A stretch of 53,126 nucleotides of DNA from Bradyrhizobium sp. (GTDB lineage: Bacteria > Pseudomonadota > Alphaproteobacteria > Rhizobiales > Xanthobacteraceae): contig NZ_JAGWUA010000006.1 in the NCBI RefSeq assembly GCF_028868675.1, positions 1 through 53,126 on the forward strand, given 5' to 3'. Numbering within the stretch: position 1 is the first letter of the stretch; each line of letters starts with the position of its first letter. Positions 7,940 to 15,749 of the stretch are shown in pieces. Under the pieces are notes generated by a model. It was not told where the DNA came from. It saw only the letters and a program-made list of their open reading frames with translations, and searched no databases. A program made the translations under genes and the position numbers.

Positions 7940-9643
7940 ATGTCGTTTGCAATGCTGCGCCGGTTCAACATGACCATCAGCCGGAAACTCTATGCACTCA
8001 TTGCCCTCTGTTTCGCGGGTCTTCTGGGAATTGCGACCCTCGATTCGCGCGAGCTGGCGTCGAGCCTGAAGCAACAGAAGCAGATCGAGTTGCAGCATCT
8101 CGCGGACCTTGCCCTCAGCATCGTCAAGGAGGAATACGCAGCCTCCCAGAAGGGCGACATCGCGGTCGCCGACGCGCAGAAGCGGGCGCAGGAGCGGGTC
8201 AAGGCGCTTCGCTACGGCAACAACGACTATTTCGTCATCCAGAACATCGACGGCGTGGTGCTGATGCATCCGGTCGCGCCGCAGCAGGTCGGCCGGGACG
8301 TGACCGCGATCAAGGACGCGAACGGGAAAGCCTTCCTGGCCGAAGTGACGAATCAGGTGAAGCAGAAGGGCAGCGGCTTCGTCGACTTCTACTGGCCGCG
8401 GCCGGGATCCGACAAGCCGCAGCCGAAGCTCTCCTACATGGTCGGGTTCACGCCGTGGAATTGGGGCATCATGGACGGCGTCTATGTGGACGACCTGGAC
8501 GCCCAGGTCTGGGCCTCGGCGCAGCGCTCCATGATCGTGGCCGGGCTGGTGCTGGTGCTGACGCTCGCGGTGTCGATGCTCGTCGCCCGGGGCATCACCA
8601 AGCCGCTGCAGCGCATGACGGGTGCGATGAAGGAGCTCGCGGGCGGCAAGCTCGATGTCGAAGTGCCCGGCATCGGCCGGCGCGACGAGGTCGGCGAGAT
8701 GGCCGAGGCCGTCGAGGTCTTCAAGAGCAATGCGGTCGCCCGCCAGGGTCTCGAGGCCGAGCGGAAGGAGGCGGAAAGCCGTGCGACCGCCCGGCGCAGG
8801 GCGGACATGCACAAGGTGGCCGACGACTTCGAAGCCGCGATCGGCGGAATCGTCGAGGCGGTGTCTTCGGCCTCGTCTCAGCTCGAGCTGTCGGCCGGCA
8901 CGCTCACCTCCACCGCCGAACGCGCGAAGGAGGTCACGACCGCCGTGGCCGCAGCATCCGAGGAAGCCTCGACCAACGTGCAGTCGGTGGCCTCGGCTAC
9001 GGAAGAAATGGCATCATCGGTCAACGAGATCAGCCGCCAGGTGCAGGAATCGGCGCGGATGGCGAACGAGGCGGTCGACCAGGCCCGGACCACCAACGAT
9101 CGCGTCAGCGAACTGTCGAAGGCCGCCGCCCGCATCGGCGACGTGGTCGAATTGATCAACACCATCGCCGGGCAGACCAATCTCCTGGCGCTGAACGCCA
9201 CCATCGAGGCGGCCCGCGCCGGCGAAGCCGGCCGCGGCTTCGCCGTGGTGGCGTCCGAGGTCAAGGCGCTCGCGGAGCAGACCGCCAAGGCGACCGGCGA
9301 GATCGGCCAGCAGATCACCGGCATTCAGTCCGCAACCCAGGACTCCGTGAACGCCATCAAGGAAATCAGCGGCACCATCGAAAAGCTGTCCGAGATCTCC
9401 GCGGTGATCGCCGCGGCGGTGGAGGAACAGGGGGCGGCGACGCAGGAAATTTCCCGCAACGTGCAGCAGGCAGCCCACGGCACCACCCTCGTCTCGTCCA
9501 ACATCGCCGACGTGCAGCGCGGCGCCGGCGAGACCGGCTCCGCCTCGGCGCAGGTGCTATCGGCCGCACAATCGCTGTCCGGCGACAGCAATCGCCTCAA
9601 GCTCGAAGTCGGCAAGTTCCTGGGTACGGTTCGCACCGCCTAG
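7940..9643 (+). CDS. Methyl-accepting chemotaxis protein with a single Cache sensor domain
   Basis: A 567-residue chemoreceptor. It has a first membrane segment (about 16-35), a periplasmic single-Cache-type domain (about 40-185, containing NNDYFVIQNIDG and YMVGFTPWNWGIMDGVY), a second membrane segment (about 190-212), a HAMP domain (KPLQRMTGAMKELAGG) and a long signalling coiled coil. The conserved hairpin tip reads AGQTNLLALNATIEAARAGE. There is no C-terminal CheR-binding pentapeptide. Single-Cache domains of this type usually sense small organic acids or pyruvate; the ligand here is not known. The start at 7940 is favoured by GAGG 7 nt upstream, though an in-frame ATG at 7919 exists. No other chemotaxis gene is in the window. 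Confidence 0.93.
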   Translation: MSFAMLRRFNMTISRKLYALIALCFAGLLGIATLDSRELASSLKQQKQIELQHLADLALSIVKEEYAASQKGDIAVADAQKRAQERVKALRYGNNDYFVIQNIDGVVLMHPVAPQQVGRDVTAIKDANGKAFLAEVTNQVKQKGSGFVDFYWPRPGSDKPQPKLSYMVGFTPWNWGIMDGVYVDDLDAQVWASAQRSMIVAGLVLVLTLAVSMLVARGITKPLQRMTGAMKELAGGKLDVEVPGIGRRDEVGEMAEAVEVFKSNAVARQGLEAERKEAESRATARRRADMHKVADDFEAAIGGIVEAVSSASSQLELSAGTLTSTAERAKEVTTAVAAASEEASTNVQSVASATEEMASSVNEISRQVQESARMANEAVDQARTTNDRVSELSKAAARIGDVVELINTIAGQTNLLALNATIEAARAGEAGRGFAVVASEVKALAEQTAKATGEIGQQITGIQSATQDSVNAIKEISGTIEKLSEISAVIAAAVEEQGAATQEISRNVQQAAHGTTLVSSNIADVQRGAGETGSASAQVLSAAQSLSGDSNRLKLEVGKFLGTVRTA

Positions 9644-9668
9644 TCCAGGGCCGGATACGCGCGGACCG

Positions 9669-11057
9669 CTACTCCGCAGCCTCTCGCACGTGACGCGCGG
9701 TCGGCGTGCGCATGGTGACGAGCTCTTCCGCGGCCGTCGGATGCAGCGCGATGGTCGCGTCGAAGTCGGCCTTGGTCGCCTTCATCTTCACGGCGATCGC
9801 GACCGCCTGGACGATCTCGGCGGCAGCGTCGCCGACGATGTGGCAGCCGAGCACGCGGTCGGAGGCGCCGTCGACCACGAGCTTCATCAGCACGCTTGTG
9901 TCGCGCCCCGACATCGTCGCCTTGATGGGGCGGAACGTCGCCTTGTAGACGTCGACGCGGCTGAACTGCGCCCGCGCCTGCGTCTCGGTCAGACCGACGG
10001 TGCCGACCTCCGGCTGCGAGAACACCGCGGTCGGGATGTCGGCGTGATCGACCCTGACCTCGCGCTTGCCGAACACGGTGTCGGCGAAGGCGTGGCCCTC
10101 GCGGATCGCGACCGGGGTGAGGTTGAAGCGATGGGTAACGTCGCCGATCGCGTAGATGCTGTCGACCGAGCTCTTCGAGAATCCGTCGACCGCGATGCCG
10201 CCGTTCTTCGGATTGATGGCGACACCCGCCTTCTCCAGACCGAGATTGGCGACGTTGGGATGGCGGCCGATCGCGAACATCACCTGGTCGGAGGCGACGC
10301 TGGAGCCGTTCGACAGATGCGTGGTGAATTCATCGCCATGACGCTCGACGCGGTCCACCGTGCAGCCGGTCAGAACCGTGATGCCGTTCTTCTCCATCTC
10401 GTCGCGGACATGGGCGCGGACGTCGTCGTCGAAGCCGCGCAGGATGTTGTCGCCGCGATAGATCACGGTGACGTCCGAGCCGAAGCCGGCGAAGATGCCG
10501 GCGAACTCCAGCGCGATGTAGCCGCCGCCCTGGATCACGATGCGCCGCGGCAGCCTTTCCAGGTGAAACGCCTCGTTCGACGAGATCACGTGCTCGATGC
10601 CGGGGATCGCGGCGCCGTGGTTGGGCGCACCGCCGGTCGCGATCAGGATGTATCCGGCCCTGACCGTCTGCCCGTCCTTGACGAGGCGCACGGTGTGGGC
10701 GTCCTCGATCACCGCGCGGCTCTTGAGGATGCGCGCGCCGGACTTTTCGACATTGGCGGTGTAGGCCGCCTCCAGTCGCGCGATCTCCTTGTCCTTGTTG
10801 GCGACCAGCGTCGGCCAGTCGAAGGTCGCCGACGGGATCGTCCAGCCGAAACCCACAGCGTCCTCGATCTCGTGGCGGACATGCGAGCCGATCACGAACA
10901 GCTTCTTCGGGACGCAGCCGCGGATCACGCAAGTACCGCCCATGCGGTACTCTTCCGCGATCATCACGCGCGCGCCGTGGCCGGCCGCGATGCGGGCGGC
11001 GCGCACGCCGCCCGAGCCGCCGCCGATGACGAAGAGGTCGACGTCGAATTCAGCCAT
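9669..11057 (-). CDS. gor: Glutathione-disulfide reductase
   Basis: A 462-residue FAD flavoprotein that reduces oxidised glutathione with NADPH in the cytosol. Visible landmarks are the N-terminal FAD motif IGGGSGGVRAAR (about 11-22), the redox-active disulfide GTCVIRGCVPKK (C43, C48), the NADPH-binding motif IVIQGGGYIALEFAGIF, the second FAD motif YAIGDVTHRFNLTPVAIREG, and the C-terminal catalytic histidine segment HPTAAEELVTMR. The CVIRGCVPKK variant is the one seen in alphaproteobacterial glutathione reductases rather than dihydrolipoamide dehydrogenase. It is the last gene of an rpiA-DUF2059-gor run; the gap to the preceding gene is 40 bp. Confidence 0.95.
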   Translation of the reverse strand: MAEFDVDLFVIGGGSGGVRAARIAAGHGARVMIAEEYRMGGTCVIRGCVPKKLFVIGSHVRHEIEDAVGFGWTIPSATFDWPTLVANKDKEIARLEAAYTANVEKSGARILKSRAVIEDAHTVRLVKDGQTVRAGYILIATGGAPNHGAAIPGIEHVISSNEAFHLERLPRRIVIQGGGYIALEFAGIFAGFGSDVTVIYRGDNILRGFDDDVRAHVRDEMEKNGITVLTGCTVDRVERHGDEFTTHLSNGSSVASDQVMFAIGRHPNVANLGLEKAGVAINPKNGGIAVDGFSKSSVDSIYAIGDVTHRFNLTPVAIREGHAFADTVFGKREVRVDHADIPTAVFSQPEVGTVGLTETQARAQFSRVDVYKATFRPIKATMSGRDTSVLMKLVVDGASDRVLGCHIVGDAAAEIVQAVAIAVKMKATKADFDATIALHPTAAEELVTMRTPTARHVREAAE

Positions 11058-11097
11058 GCTCCACCTCGACCTCTCGCGCGGCGTCGGACCGTGTTCG

Positions 11098-11610
11098 TCA
11101 GATTTCCTTGCCGCGCTTGCGCATCTCTGCGCGGAAGGCGCCCATCACGGTCTCGGTGAAGTTCTGCGCCCAAGAATTGAGGTACTGCATGCTGAGCCCG
11201 ATGGCCTTGGGCTCGTTGTTGATCAGCTTCTGGCCGAGCGGCGACTTGTAGAAGGTCACGAGATCCTTGAGCTCCTGCTCGGTGAACTCGCTGGCATAGA
11301 CCTGGGCCATGCCCTCGCCGATCTCGCTTTCACGGCCGGAGAGCTGCTTCGCGACGATCGGCGCGACCTCGTTCAGATCCTTCTGGTAGTTGAGGTTCTG
11401 CTGGATCAGCGTGACCTTGGTCTTCTCCACCATGCCCGGCACGGCGTTGGCGTACATCGCGCTGGCGTTCTTCAGCGTCAGGATCTCCTTGGCCGCCGCG
11501 ATCGCCGCCGGAGACGGCTTCGGAGGCTGCTGCGCGGCCGCAGGCAGGGCGCCGAGAACCAGTCCCAGCGCGAGGCCGGCGGCGGGCAACATCTTCAATA
11601 CGCTCTTCAT
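11098..11610 (-). CDS. Exported DUF2059 protein
   Basis: A 170-residue protein with a Sec signal peptide (MKSVLKMLPAAGLALGLVLG..., cleavage near AAAQQ). The C-terminal half carries the DUF2059 signature: YASEFTEQELKDLVTFYKSPLGQKL. Proteins with this domain are periplasmic and of unknown function. The start at 11610 is chosen because AAGGAG lies 8 nt upstream; a longer frame begins inside rpiA. It lies 20 bp after the rpiA stop and 40 bp before gor, so the three genes are probably co-transcribed. Confidence 0.85.
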   Translation of the reverse strand: MKSVLKMLPAAGLALGLVLGALPAAAQQPPKPSPAAIAAAKEILTLKNASAMYANAVPGMVEKTKVTLIQQNLNYQKDLNEVAPIVAKQLSGRESEIGEGMAQVYASEFTEQELKDLVTFYKSPLGQKLINNEPKAIGLSMQYLNSWAQNFTETVMGAFRAEMRKRGKEI

Positions 11611-11630
11611 TCCTAGTCTCCTTTGGCGGC

Positions 11631-12329
11631 TCACCGCCGTTCAACCACGCGGATTCCCTCGCCCCCCGCCAGAACGGCCGAGCTGGCCAAGCCGATGAAC
11701 AGCCCGTGCTCAACCACGCCGGGGATCGCACCGAGCGCCCTGGCGAGCCGCGCGGGATCCTCGATCCGGCCGAGATGGGCATCGGCGATCCAGTGGCCCC
11801 CGTCGGTGACGAAAACGTGGCCGTCCCTGGACTTGCGGAGCGCCATTTGCCCGGAAACGCCGCATTCTGCAAATGCCTTGTCCATCGCCCGCCGGGTCGC
11901 GCCGAGCCCGAAGGGGATCACCTCCACCGGCAGCGGAAAGCGGCCGAGGGTTGCGACCCATTTGGTGTCGTCGGCGATCACGATCATGCGATCGGACGCC
12001 GCCGCCACGATCTTCTCGCGCAGCAGCGCGCCGCCCCCACCCTTGATGAGGTTGAGCGCGGGATCGATCTCGTCGGCGCCGTCGACGGTGAGATCCAGGC
12101 GGTCAATCTCGTCCAGCGTGGTCAGCGGCACACCGCAGCGCGCGGCGTCCGCGCGGGTCGCCTCCGAGGTCGGCACCCCGATCACCTTCAGCCCGGCGCG
12201 CACGCGCTCGCCCAGGAGCTCGACGAAATGCCTGGCGGTCGAGCCGGTACCGAGCCCGAGCTGCATGCCGTCGCGCACCTCTTCCAGGGCGCGCGCCGCG
12301 GCCTGTCGCTTCAACTGGTCCATGTTCAC
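11631..12329 (-). CDS. rpiA: Ribose-5-phosphate isomerase A
   Basis: A 232-residue cytosolic enzyme that interconverts ribose 5-phosphate and ribulose 5-phosphate in the pentose phosphate and Calvin pathways. Motifs seen: [11 protein letters not shown] (25-35, phosphate binding), DGADEID (83-89, catalytic aspartate region), and [11 protein letters not shown] (96-106) with the catalytic glutamate E105. Length and motif spacing are normal for RpiA. It is divergent from the phosphoglycolate phosphatase gene across a 141-bp gap containing two dyads; both genes serve sugar-phosphate metabolism. Confidence 0.96.
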   Translation of the reverse strand: MNMDQLKRQAAARALEEVRDGMQLGLGTGSTARHFVELLGERVRAGLKVIGVPTSEATRADAARCGVPLTTLDEIDRLDLTVDGADEIDPALNLIKGGGGALLREKIVAAASDRMIVIADDTKWVATLGRFPLPVEVIPFGLGATRRAMDKAFAECGVSGQMALRKSRDGHVFVTDGGHWIADAHLGRIEDPARLARALGAIPGVVEHGLFIGLASSAVLAGGEGIRVVERR

Positions 12330-12407
12330 GTTGAACTCGTCCTCAATATCCCGCCGGATGACGTGTCAGGCGGCCTGTCTAGCCTCGATTTGCCGCCGGG
12401 AACAGGC

Positions 12408-12446
12408 CCATAAGCCGATCTTATGGCGCCTCCGCTTGCGCAAGCG
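12408..12446. promoter_or_regulatory. Two dyads between rpiA and gph
   Basis: CCATAAG-CCGAT-CTTATGG (12408-12426) has 7-bp perfect arms, and CGCTTGCGCAAGCG (12433-12446) is a 14-bp perfect palindrome. They sit side by side in the divergent rpiA/gph promoter region, directly upstream of gph. They are candidate operators; the protein is unknown. Confidence 0.4.
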
Positions 12447-12470
12447 CGGCCGGCCCGATAGCGCTTGGTC

Positions 12471-13145
12471 ATGACATCTGCCCACACGATCGTGTTCGAT
12501 CTGGACGGCACGCTGGTCGATACCGCGCCCGACCTGATCAATGCCCTCAACCACGTCCTGGACCGCGAGGGCCTGCCGCCCGTGCCGCTGCAATCGGCCC
12601 GCAACATGATCGGCGCCGGCGCCCGCAAGCTGATCGAGCGCGGGCTGGAGGCCGAGGGCCGCGTCGCCGGGATCGAGGACATCGCCCGGATGACCGCGGA
12701 TTTCATCGATTATTATGCCGAGCACATCGCCGACGAATCCCGCCCCTTCGAAGGGCTCGAAACGGCGCTCGACCGTCTGGCGGCCCGCGGTCATCAGTTC
12801 GCGGTCTGCACCAACAAGCTGGAATGGCTGTCCAAGCGCCTGCTCGACCGGCTCGACCTGAGCCGCCGGTTTGCCGCGATCTGCGGCGCCGACACGTTCG
12901 GCGTGCAGAAGCCGGACCCGGCCATCCTGCGCGAGACGGTCGCCCGCGCCGGCGGGCAATTGGCCACCAGCATCATGGTCGGGGATGCCGGAACCGACGT
13001 CGGCGTCGCCCGCCGGGCCGGCGTTCCCGTCATCGGAGTCGGCTTCGGCTATACGGACGTCCCGATCGCCGAGCTCAGGCCGGACCGCCTGATCCACCAT
13101 ATGCGGGACCTGCCGGACGCCGTGAGCAGCCTGACGGCGGCTTGA
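12471..13145 (+). CDS. gph: Phosphoglycolate phosphatase-like HAD hydrolase
   Basis: A 224-residue HAD-superfamily phosphatase. Motif I is FDLDGTLVDTAPD (nucleophile D10, acid D12), motif II is in VCTNK, and motifs III/IV appear as KPDPAILRE and MVGDAGTDVGVARRAG. This matches phosphoglycolate phosphatase (Gph), which removes 2-phosphoglycolate formed by Rubisco oxygenation or DNA repair. Related HAD enzymes cannot be excluded on motifs alone. The ATG at 12471 is used; the frame also holds a TTG 6 nt earlier. It is divergent from rpiA. Confidence 0.85.
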   Translation: MTSAHTIVFDLDGTLVDTAPDLINALNHVLDREGLPPVPLQSARNMIGAGARKLIERGLEAEGRVAGIEDIARMTADFIDYYAEHIADESRPFEGLETALDRLAARGHQFAVCTNKLEWLSKRLLDRLDLSRRFAAICGADTFGVQKPDPAILRETVARAGGQLATSIMVGDAGTDVGVARRAGVPVIGVGFGYTDVPIAELRPDRLIHHMRDLPDAVSSLTAA

Positions 13146-13152
13146 ACCTTCT

Positions 13153-13172
13153 TGCAACATATTGACGTTGCA
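13153..13172. promoter_or_regulatory. TGCAAC-N8-GTTGCA inverted repeat
   Basis: TGCAAC (13153-13158) and GTTGCA (13167-13172) are perfect arms 8 bp apart, just after the gph stop and upstream of the CtrA box. It is either a weak stem or an operator. Confidence 0.3.
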
Positions 13173-13195
13173 GTGAATCTCACTTCCTCACTGCG

Positions 13196-13211
13196 TTAAC
13201 CATCAATTAAC
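13196..13211 (+). promoter_or_regulatory. CtrA box upstream of the lipoprotein gene
   Basis: TTAACCATCAATTAAC fits the full CtrA consensus TTAA-N7-TTAAC with no mismatch. It lies about 93 bp before the lipoprotein start codon at 13304. CtrA is the master cell-cycle regulator of alphaproteobacteria and often controls envelope genes. Binding is inferred from sequence. Confidence 0.65.
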
Positions 13212-13303
13212 TATGTGACCCCGGCTGATTGCGCGGCCGGACCTTCACACCTATGGTCAACCCCCTGGGATTGTGGCAGTTCGCCGCAGTAAGGTGGATG
13301 ATC

Positions 13304-13795
13304 ATGCGTCGTGTGATCGCGATTGCCGTTGCGGGAATGAGTCTGGCGGGGTGTTCCTCGGTTTCGTGGGACATGTTCAAGTCGACGCCGCCCACCGTCC
13401 AGATCCAGCTCGATTCCACGCCGCCGGGCGCTGAGGCCCACACGTCGCTCGGGCCGGGCTGCAAGACCCCCTGCTCGGTCACGGTGCCGCTGCCCGATGC
13501 GTCGTTCTCGGTCAGCTACACCCTCGCCAAGCACCTGCCGGCCACGGTTCCGGTGAACGTGCTGAGGCACCCCGGCGACTTCACGACCCCGGCGAGCGTC
13601 ACCACCGATCCGAACCCGGTGTTCGCGGAACTGCAGCCGGCGCCGCCGCCGAAGCCGGTGAAGAAGCCGCATCGTCCGAAGAGGCCGAAACCGGCGGCGG
13701 CCGCCCCGGCGGCCTCGCCGTTCCCCGACCCCAACGCGGCTCCGCCGCCGCCGGCCGCGGGTCCCGCACCCGCAGCCCCCACACCCAAGCGCTGA
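13304..13795 (+). CDS. Lipoprotein with PEGA-like domain and proline-rich tail
   Basis: A 163-residue envelope lipoprotein. The signal peptide ends in a lipobox SLAGC with acylated C17. Residues about 30-90 (IQLDSTPPGAEAHTSLGPGC, then KTPCSVTVPLPD) resemble a PEGA-type beta domain, which often contacts polysaccharide. The last 70 residues are low-complexity proline, alanine and lysine (PPPKPVKKPHRPKRPKP then alanine/proline repeats). Such a tail could span or bind peptidoglycan; that is inference. The start at 13304 has AAGG 9 nt upstream; earlier in-frame starts would spoil the signal peptide. A perfect CtrA box is upstream. Confidence 0.8.
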   Translation: MRRVIAIAVAGMSLAGCSSVSWDMFKSTPPTVQIQLDSTPPGAEAHTSLGPGCKTPCSVTVPLPDASFSVSYTLAKHLPATVPVNVLRHPGDFTTPASVTTDPNPVFAELQPAPPPKPVKKPHRPKRPKPAAAAPAASPFPDPNAAPPPPAAGPAPAAPTPKR

Positions 13796-13857
13796 CGGTG
13801 CGGCGCACGATTGTCCGCCCCGCGAGGGATGCTTAGATTGCCTTTCACGCGTTCTTG

Positions 13858-13872
13858 CCGCACAGAGTGCGG
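13858..13872 (+). other. Small hairpin in the moaA leader
   Basis: CCGCAC-AGA-GTGCGG lies 27 nt before the moaA start. It is far too short to be a molybdenum-cofactor riboswitch, and may be only a minor leader stem. Confidence 0.3.
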
Positions 13873-13898
13873 TGATTGCCAGTGACAAGGCCTGCTGA

Positions 13899-14921
13899 AT
13901 GAACGGATCCCTCTCCCCGCCGTCCAGTCCGATGATCGACCCGTTCGGCCGGACCATCACCTATCTGCGGGTGTCGGTCACCGACCGCTGCGATCTGCGC
14001 TGCTTCTACTGCATGTCGGAAGACATGACGTTCCTGCCCAAGGCGGACCTGTTGACGCTCGAGGAACTCGACCGGCTCTGCTCGGCCTTCATCGCCAAGG
14101 GCGTGAAGAAGCTGCGCCTGACCGGCGGCGAGCCTCTGGTCCGCCGCAACGTGATGTCGCTGGTGCGCTCGCTGTCGCGCCATCTGGCGAGCGGCGCACT
14201 CGGCGAATTGACGCTGACGACCAACGGCACGCAGCTGTCGCGCCACGCCGCCGAACTCGCCGACTGCGGCGTCCGGCGCATCAACGTCTCGCTCGACACG
14301 CTCGATCCGCAAAAATTTCGCGACATCACCCGCTGGGGCGAACTCGACAAGGTCCTGGAGGGCATCGAGGCCGCACGGGCGGCGGGGCTTGCCGTGAAGA
14401 TCAATGCGGTGGCGCTCAAGGGCCTCAACGAGGACGAACTCCCGTCGCTGATGCGGTGGGCCCATGGCAAGGGCATGGCGCTGACGCTGATCGAGGTGAT
14501 GCCGATGGGCGAGGTCGGCACCGGCCGCCTCGACCAGTACGTGCCGCTGTCGCTGATCCGCGCCCGGCTCGCCCAGCAGTTCACCTTGACCGACCTCGAG
14601 GAGACCACCGGCGGACCGGCGCGCTATGCCAGCGTCGGCGAAACCGGCGGCAAGCTCGGCTTCATCACGCCGATGACCCATAATTTCTGCGAGTCCTGCA
14701 ACCGGGTGCGCATCACCTGCACGGGAACGCTGCACACCTGCCTCGGCCACGAGGATGCCTCCGATTTGCGCAAACCCCTGCGCGCATCGGCGGACGATGC
14801 GCTACTTTCGGCTGCGATCGATCGCGCCATCGGGCTGAAGCCGAAGGGGCACGACTTCATCATCGACCGCAGGCACAACCGCCCGAGCGTCAGCCGGCAC
14901 ATGAGCGTGACCGGGGGCTGA
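13899..14921 (+). CDS. moaA: GTP 3',8-cyclase MoaA
   Basis: A 340-residue radical-SAM enzyme that carries out the first step of molybdenum cofactor synthesis from GTP. The N-terminal cluster motif CDLRCFYC (C31, C35, C38), the GGEP motif (77-80), the C-terminal cluster cysteines C264-x2-C267-x13-C281 and the essential C-terminal glycine pair (VTGG) are all present. The ATG at 13899 has AAGG 8 nt upstream. It is a single gene here. Its product would be needed for the molybdoenzyme SoxC elsewhere in this window, although the two loci are not linked by an operon. Confidence 0.97.
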   Translation: MNGSLSPPSSPMIDPFGRTITYLRVSVTDRCDLRCFYCMSEDMTFLPKADLLTLEELDRLCSAFIAKGVKKLRLTGGEPLVRRNVMSLVRSLSRHLASGALGELTLTTNGTQLSRHAAELADCGVRRINVSLDTLDPQKFRDITRWGELDKVLEGIEAARAAGLAVKINAVALKGLNEDELPSLMRWAHGKGMALTLIEVMPMGEVGTGRLDQYVPLSLIRARLAQQFTLTDLEETTGGPARYASVGETGGKLGFITPMTHNFCESCNRVRITCTGTLHTCLGHEDASDLRKPLRASADDALLSAAIDRAIGLKPKGHDFIIDRRHNRPSVSRHMSVTGG

Positions 14922-14959
14922 CTCGCGCGACGCGGCCGCCAACTAAGCTGCTGACGCCG

Positions 14960-14987
14960 CGTCAATTTGTCCATTTTCCGATTGACG
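14960..14987. promoter_or_regulatory. CGTCAAT-N14-ATTGACG inverted repeat
   Basis: Perfect 7-bp arms at 14960-14966 and 14981-14987 with half-site centres 21 bp apart lie in the 288-bp gap between moaA and the TRAP operon. This may be an operator for the dctQM promoter, though it is more than 200 bp upstream of dctQ. I found no gene in the rest of the gap. Confidence 0.35.
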
Positions 14988-15209
14988 GCGCCGCAGCCCG
15001 CTGAAATGGTGCATCCGCCTTTGCATGCACGGCAACATAAGCCGGCGCGCCCCGATGGTCGCGTTCAAGACGGCAAGGCGCGAGGGGAGGAGAGTCGCTG
15101 CAATCGCTTCGGACAACGAGCCGCAAGGGTCGCGTGCATCACGTGCGCCGGCCGGGCGATGCGCGCAAACGCGCCCCAACGAACCACGGTCGCGGCGGAG
15201 AACAATAAG

Positions 15210-15749
15210 ATGCGTCCATTGCTGGCGGTGAGCAACGCCATCGATCTCCTCAACGAGAAGATCGGCTACGTCTGCAATCTGCTCGTGCTGCTGGCGTGCC
15301 TGGTCAGTGCGGCCAACGCCATGATCCGCTATGCCTTCAGCTACTCGTCCAACGGCTGGCTCGAGCTGCAATGGTACATGTTCGCAATCCTCGTGATGTT
15401 CGGCTCCTCCTACACCTTCAAGCGCAACGAGCATGTGCGCGTCGAAATCTTCTACCTGATGCTGTCCGAGCGCGGGCAGCTCTGGCTCGACCTGATCGGC
15501 ACCCTGTTCTTCCTGATTCCCGCCTGCCTGCTGCTTTCCTATCTGTCGTGGCCGTTCTTCATGCAGTCCTATGACGTCGGCGAAATGAGCGGCAACGCCG
15601 GCGGCCTGGTTCGCTGGCCGATCAAGTTCGTCATCCCCGCAGGGTTCGTGATGCTGGCGCTGCAGGGCCTCTCCGAAGTGATCAAGCGTATCGCGGCTCT
15701 CAACGGCTATGTGACGATCGACGCCAAGTACGAGAGGCCGACGCAATGA
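15210..15749 (+). CDS. dctQ: TRAP transporter small membrane subunit (DctQ/TakQ type)
   Basis: A 179-residue protein with four membrane segments, the usual DctQ size. It contains the family's amphipathic WLELQWYMFAILVMFGSSY stretch followed by the conserved RNEHVRVEIFY. DctQ pairs with DctM to form the sodium-driven membrane part of a tripartite transporter. The ATG at 15210 has GGAG 9 nt upstream; the frame is open further up but only with non-homologous sequence. Its stop overlaps the dctM start by 4 bp. Two matching binding proteins lie convergently downstream and resemble TakP, so a 2-oxo acid is the likely substrate. Confidence 0.92.
   Translation: MRPLLAVSNAIDLLNEKIGYVCNLLVLLACLVSAANAMIRYAFSYSSNGWLELQWYMFAILVMFGSSYTFKRNEHVRVEIFYLMLSERGQLWLDLIGTLFFLIPACLLLSYLSWPFFMQSYDVGEMSGNAGGLVRWPIKFVIPAGFVMLALQGLSEVIKRIAALNGYVTIDAKYERPTQ

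Noticed and set aside
7891-9693. 600-codon plus-strand frame overlapping the chemoreceptor
   Set aside because: It is a frame shadow of the chemoreceptor, rich in arginine and glycine, with no recognisable motif.
9690-11159. 489-codon plus-strand frame opposite gor
   Set aside because: It is antisense to a textbook glutathione reductase and has no motif of its own.
12433-12446. FixK-type box in CGCTTGCGCAAGCG
   Set aside because: TTG and CAA are only 2 bp apart, not the 8 bp needed for TTG-N8-CAA.
13858-13872. Molybdenum cofactor riboswitch before moaA
   Set aside because: Only a 6-bp hairpin is present in a 103-bp gap; there is no room or structure for the aptamer.
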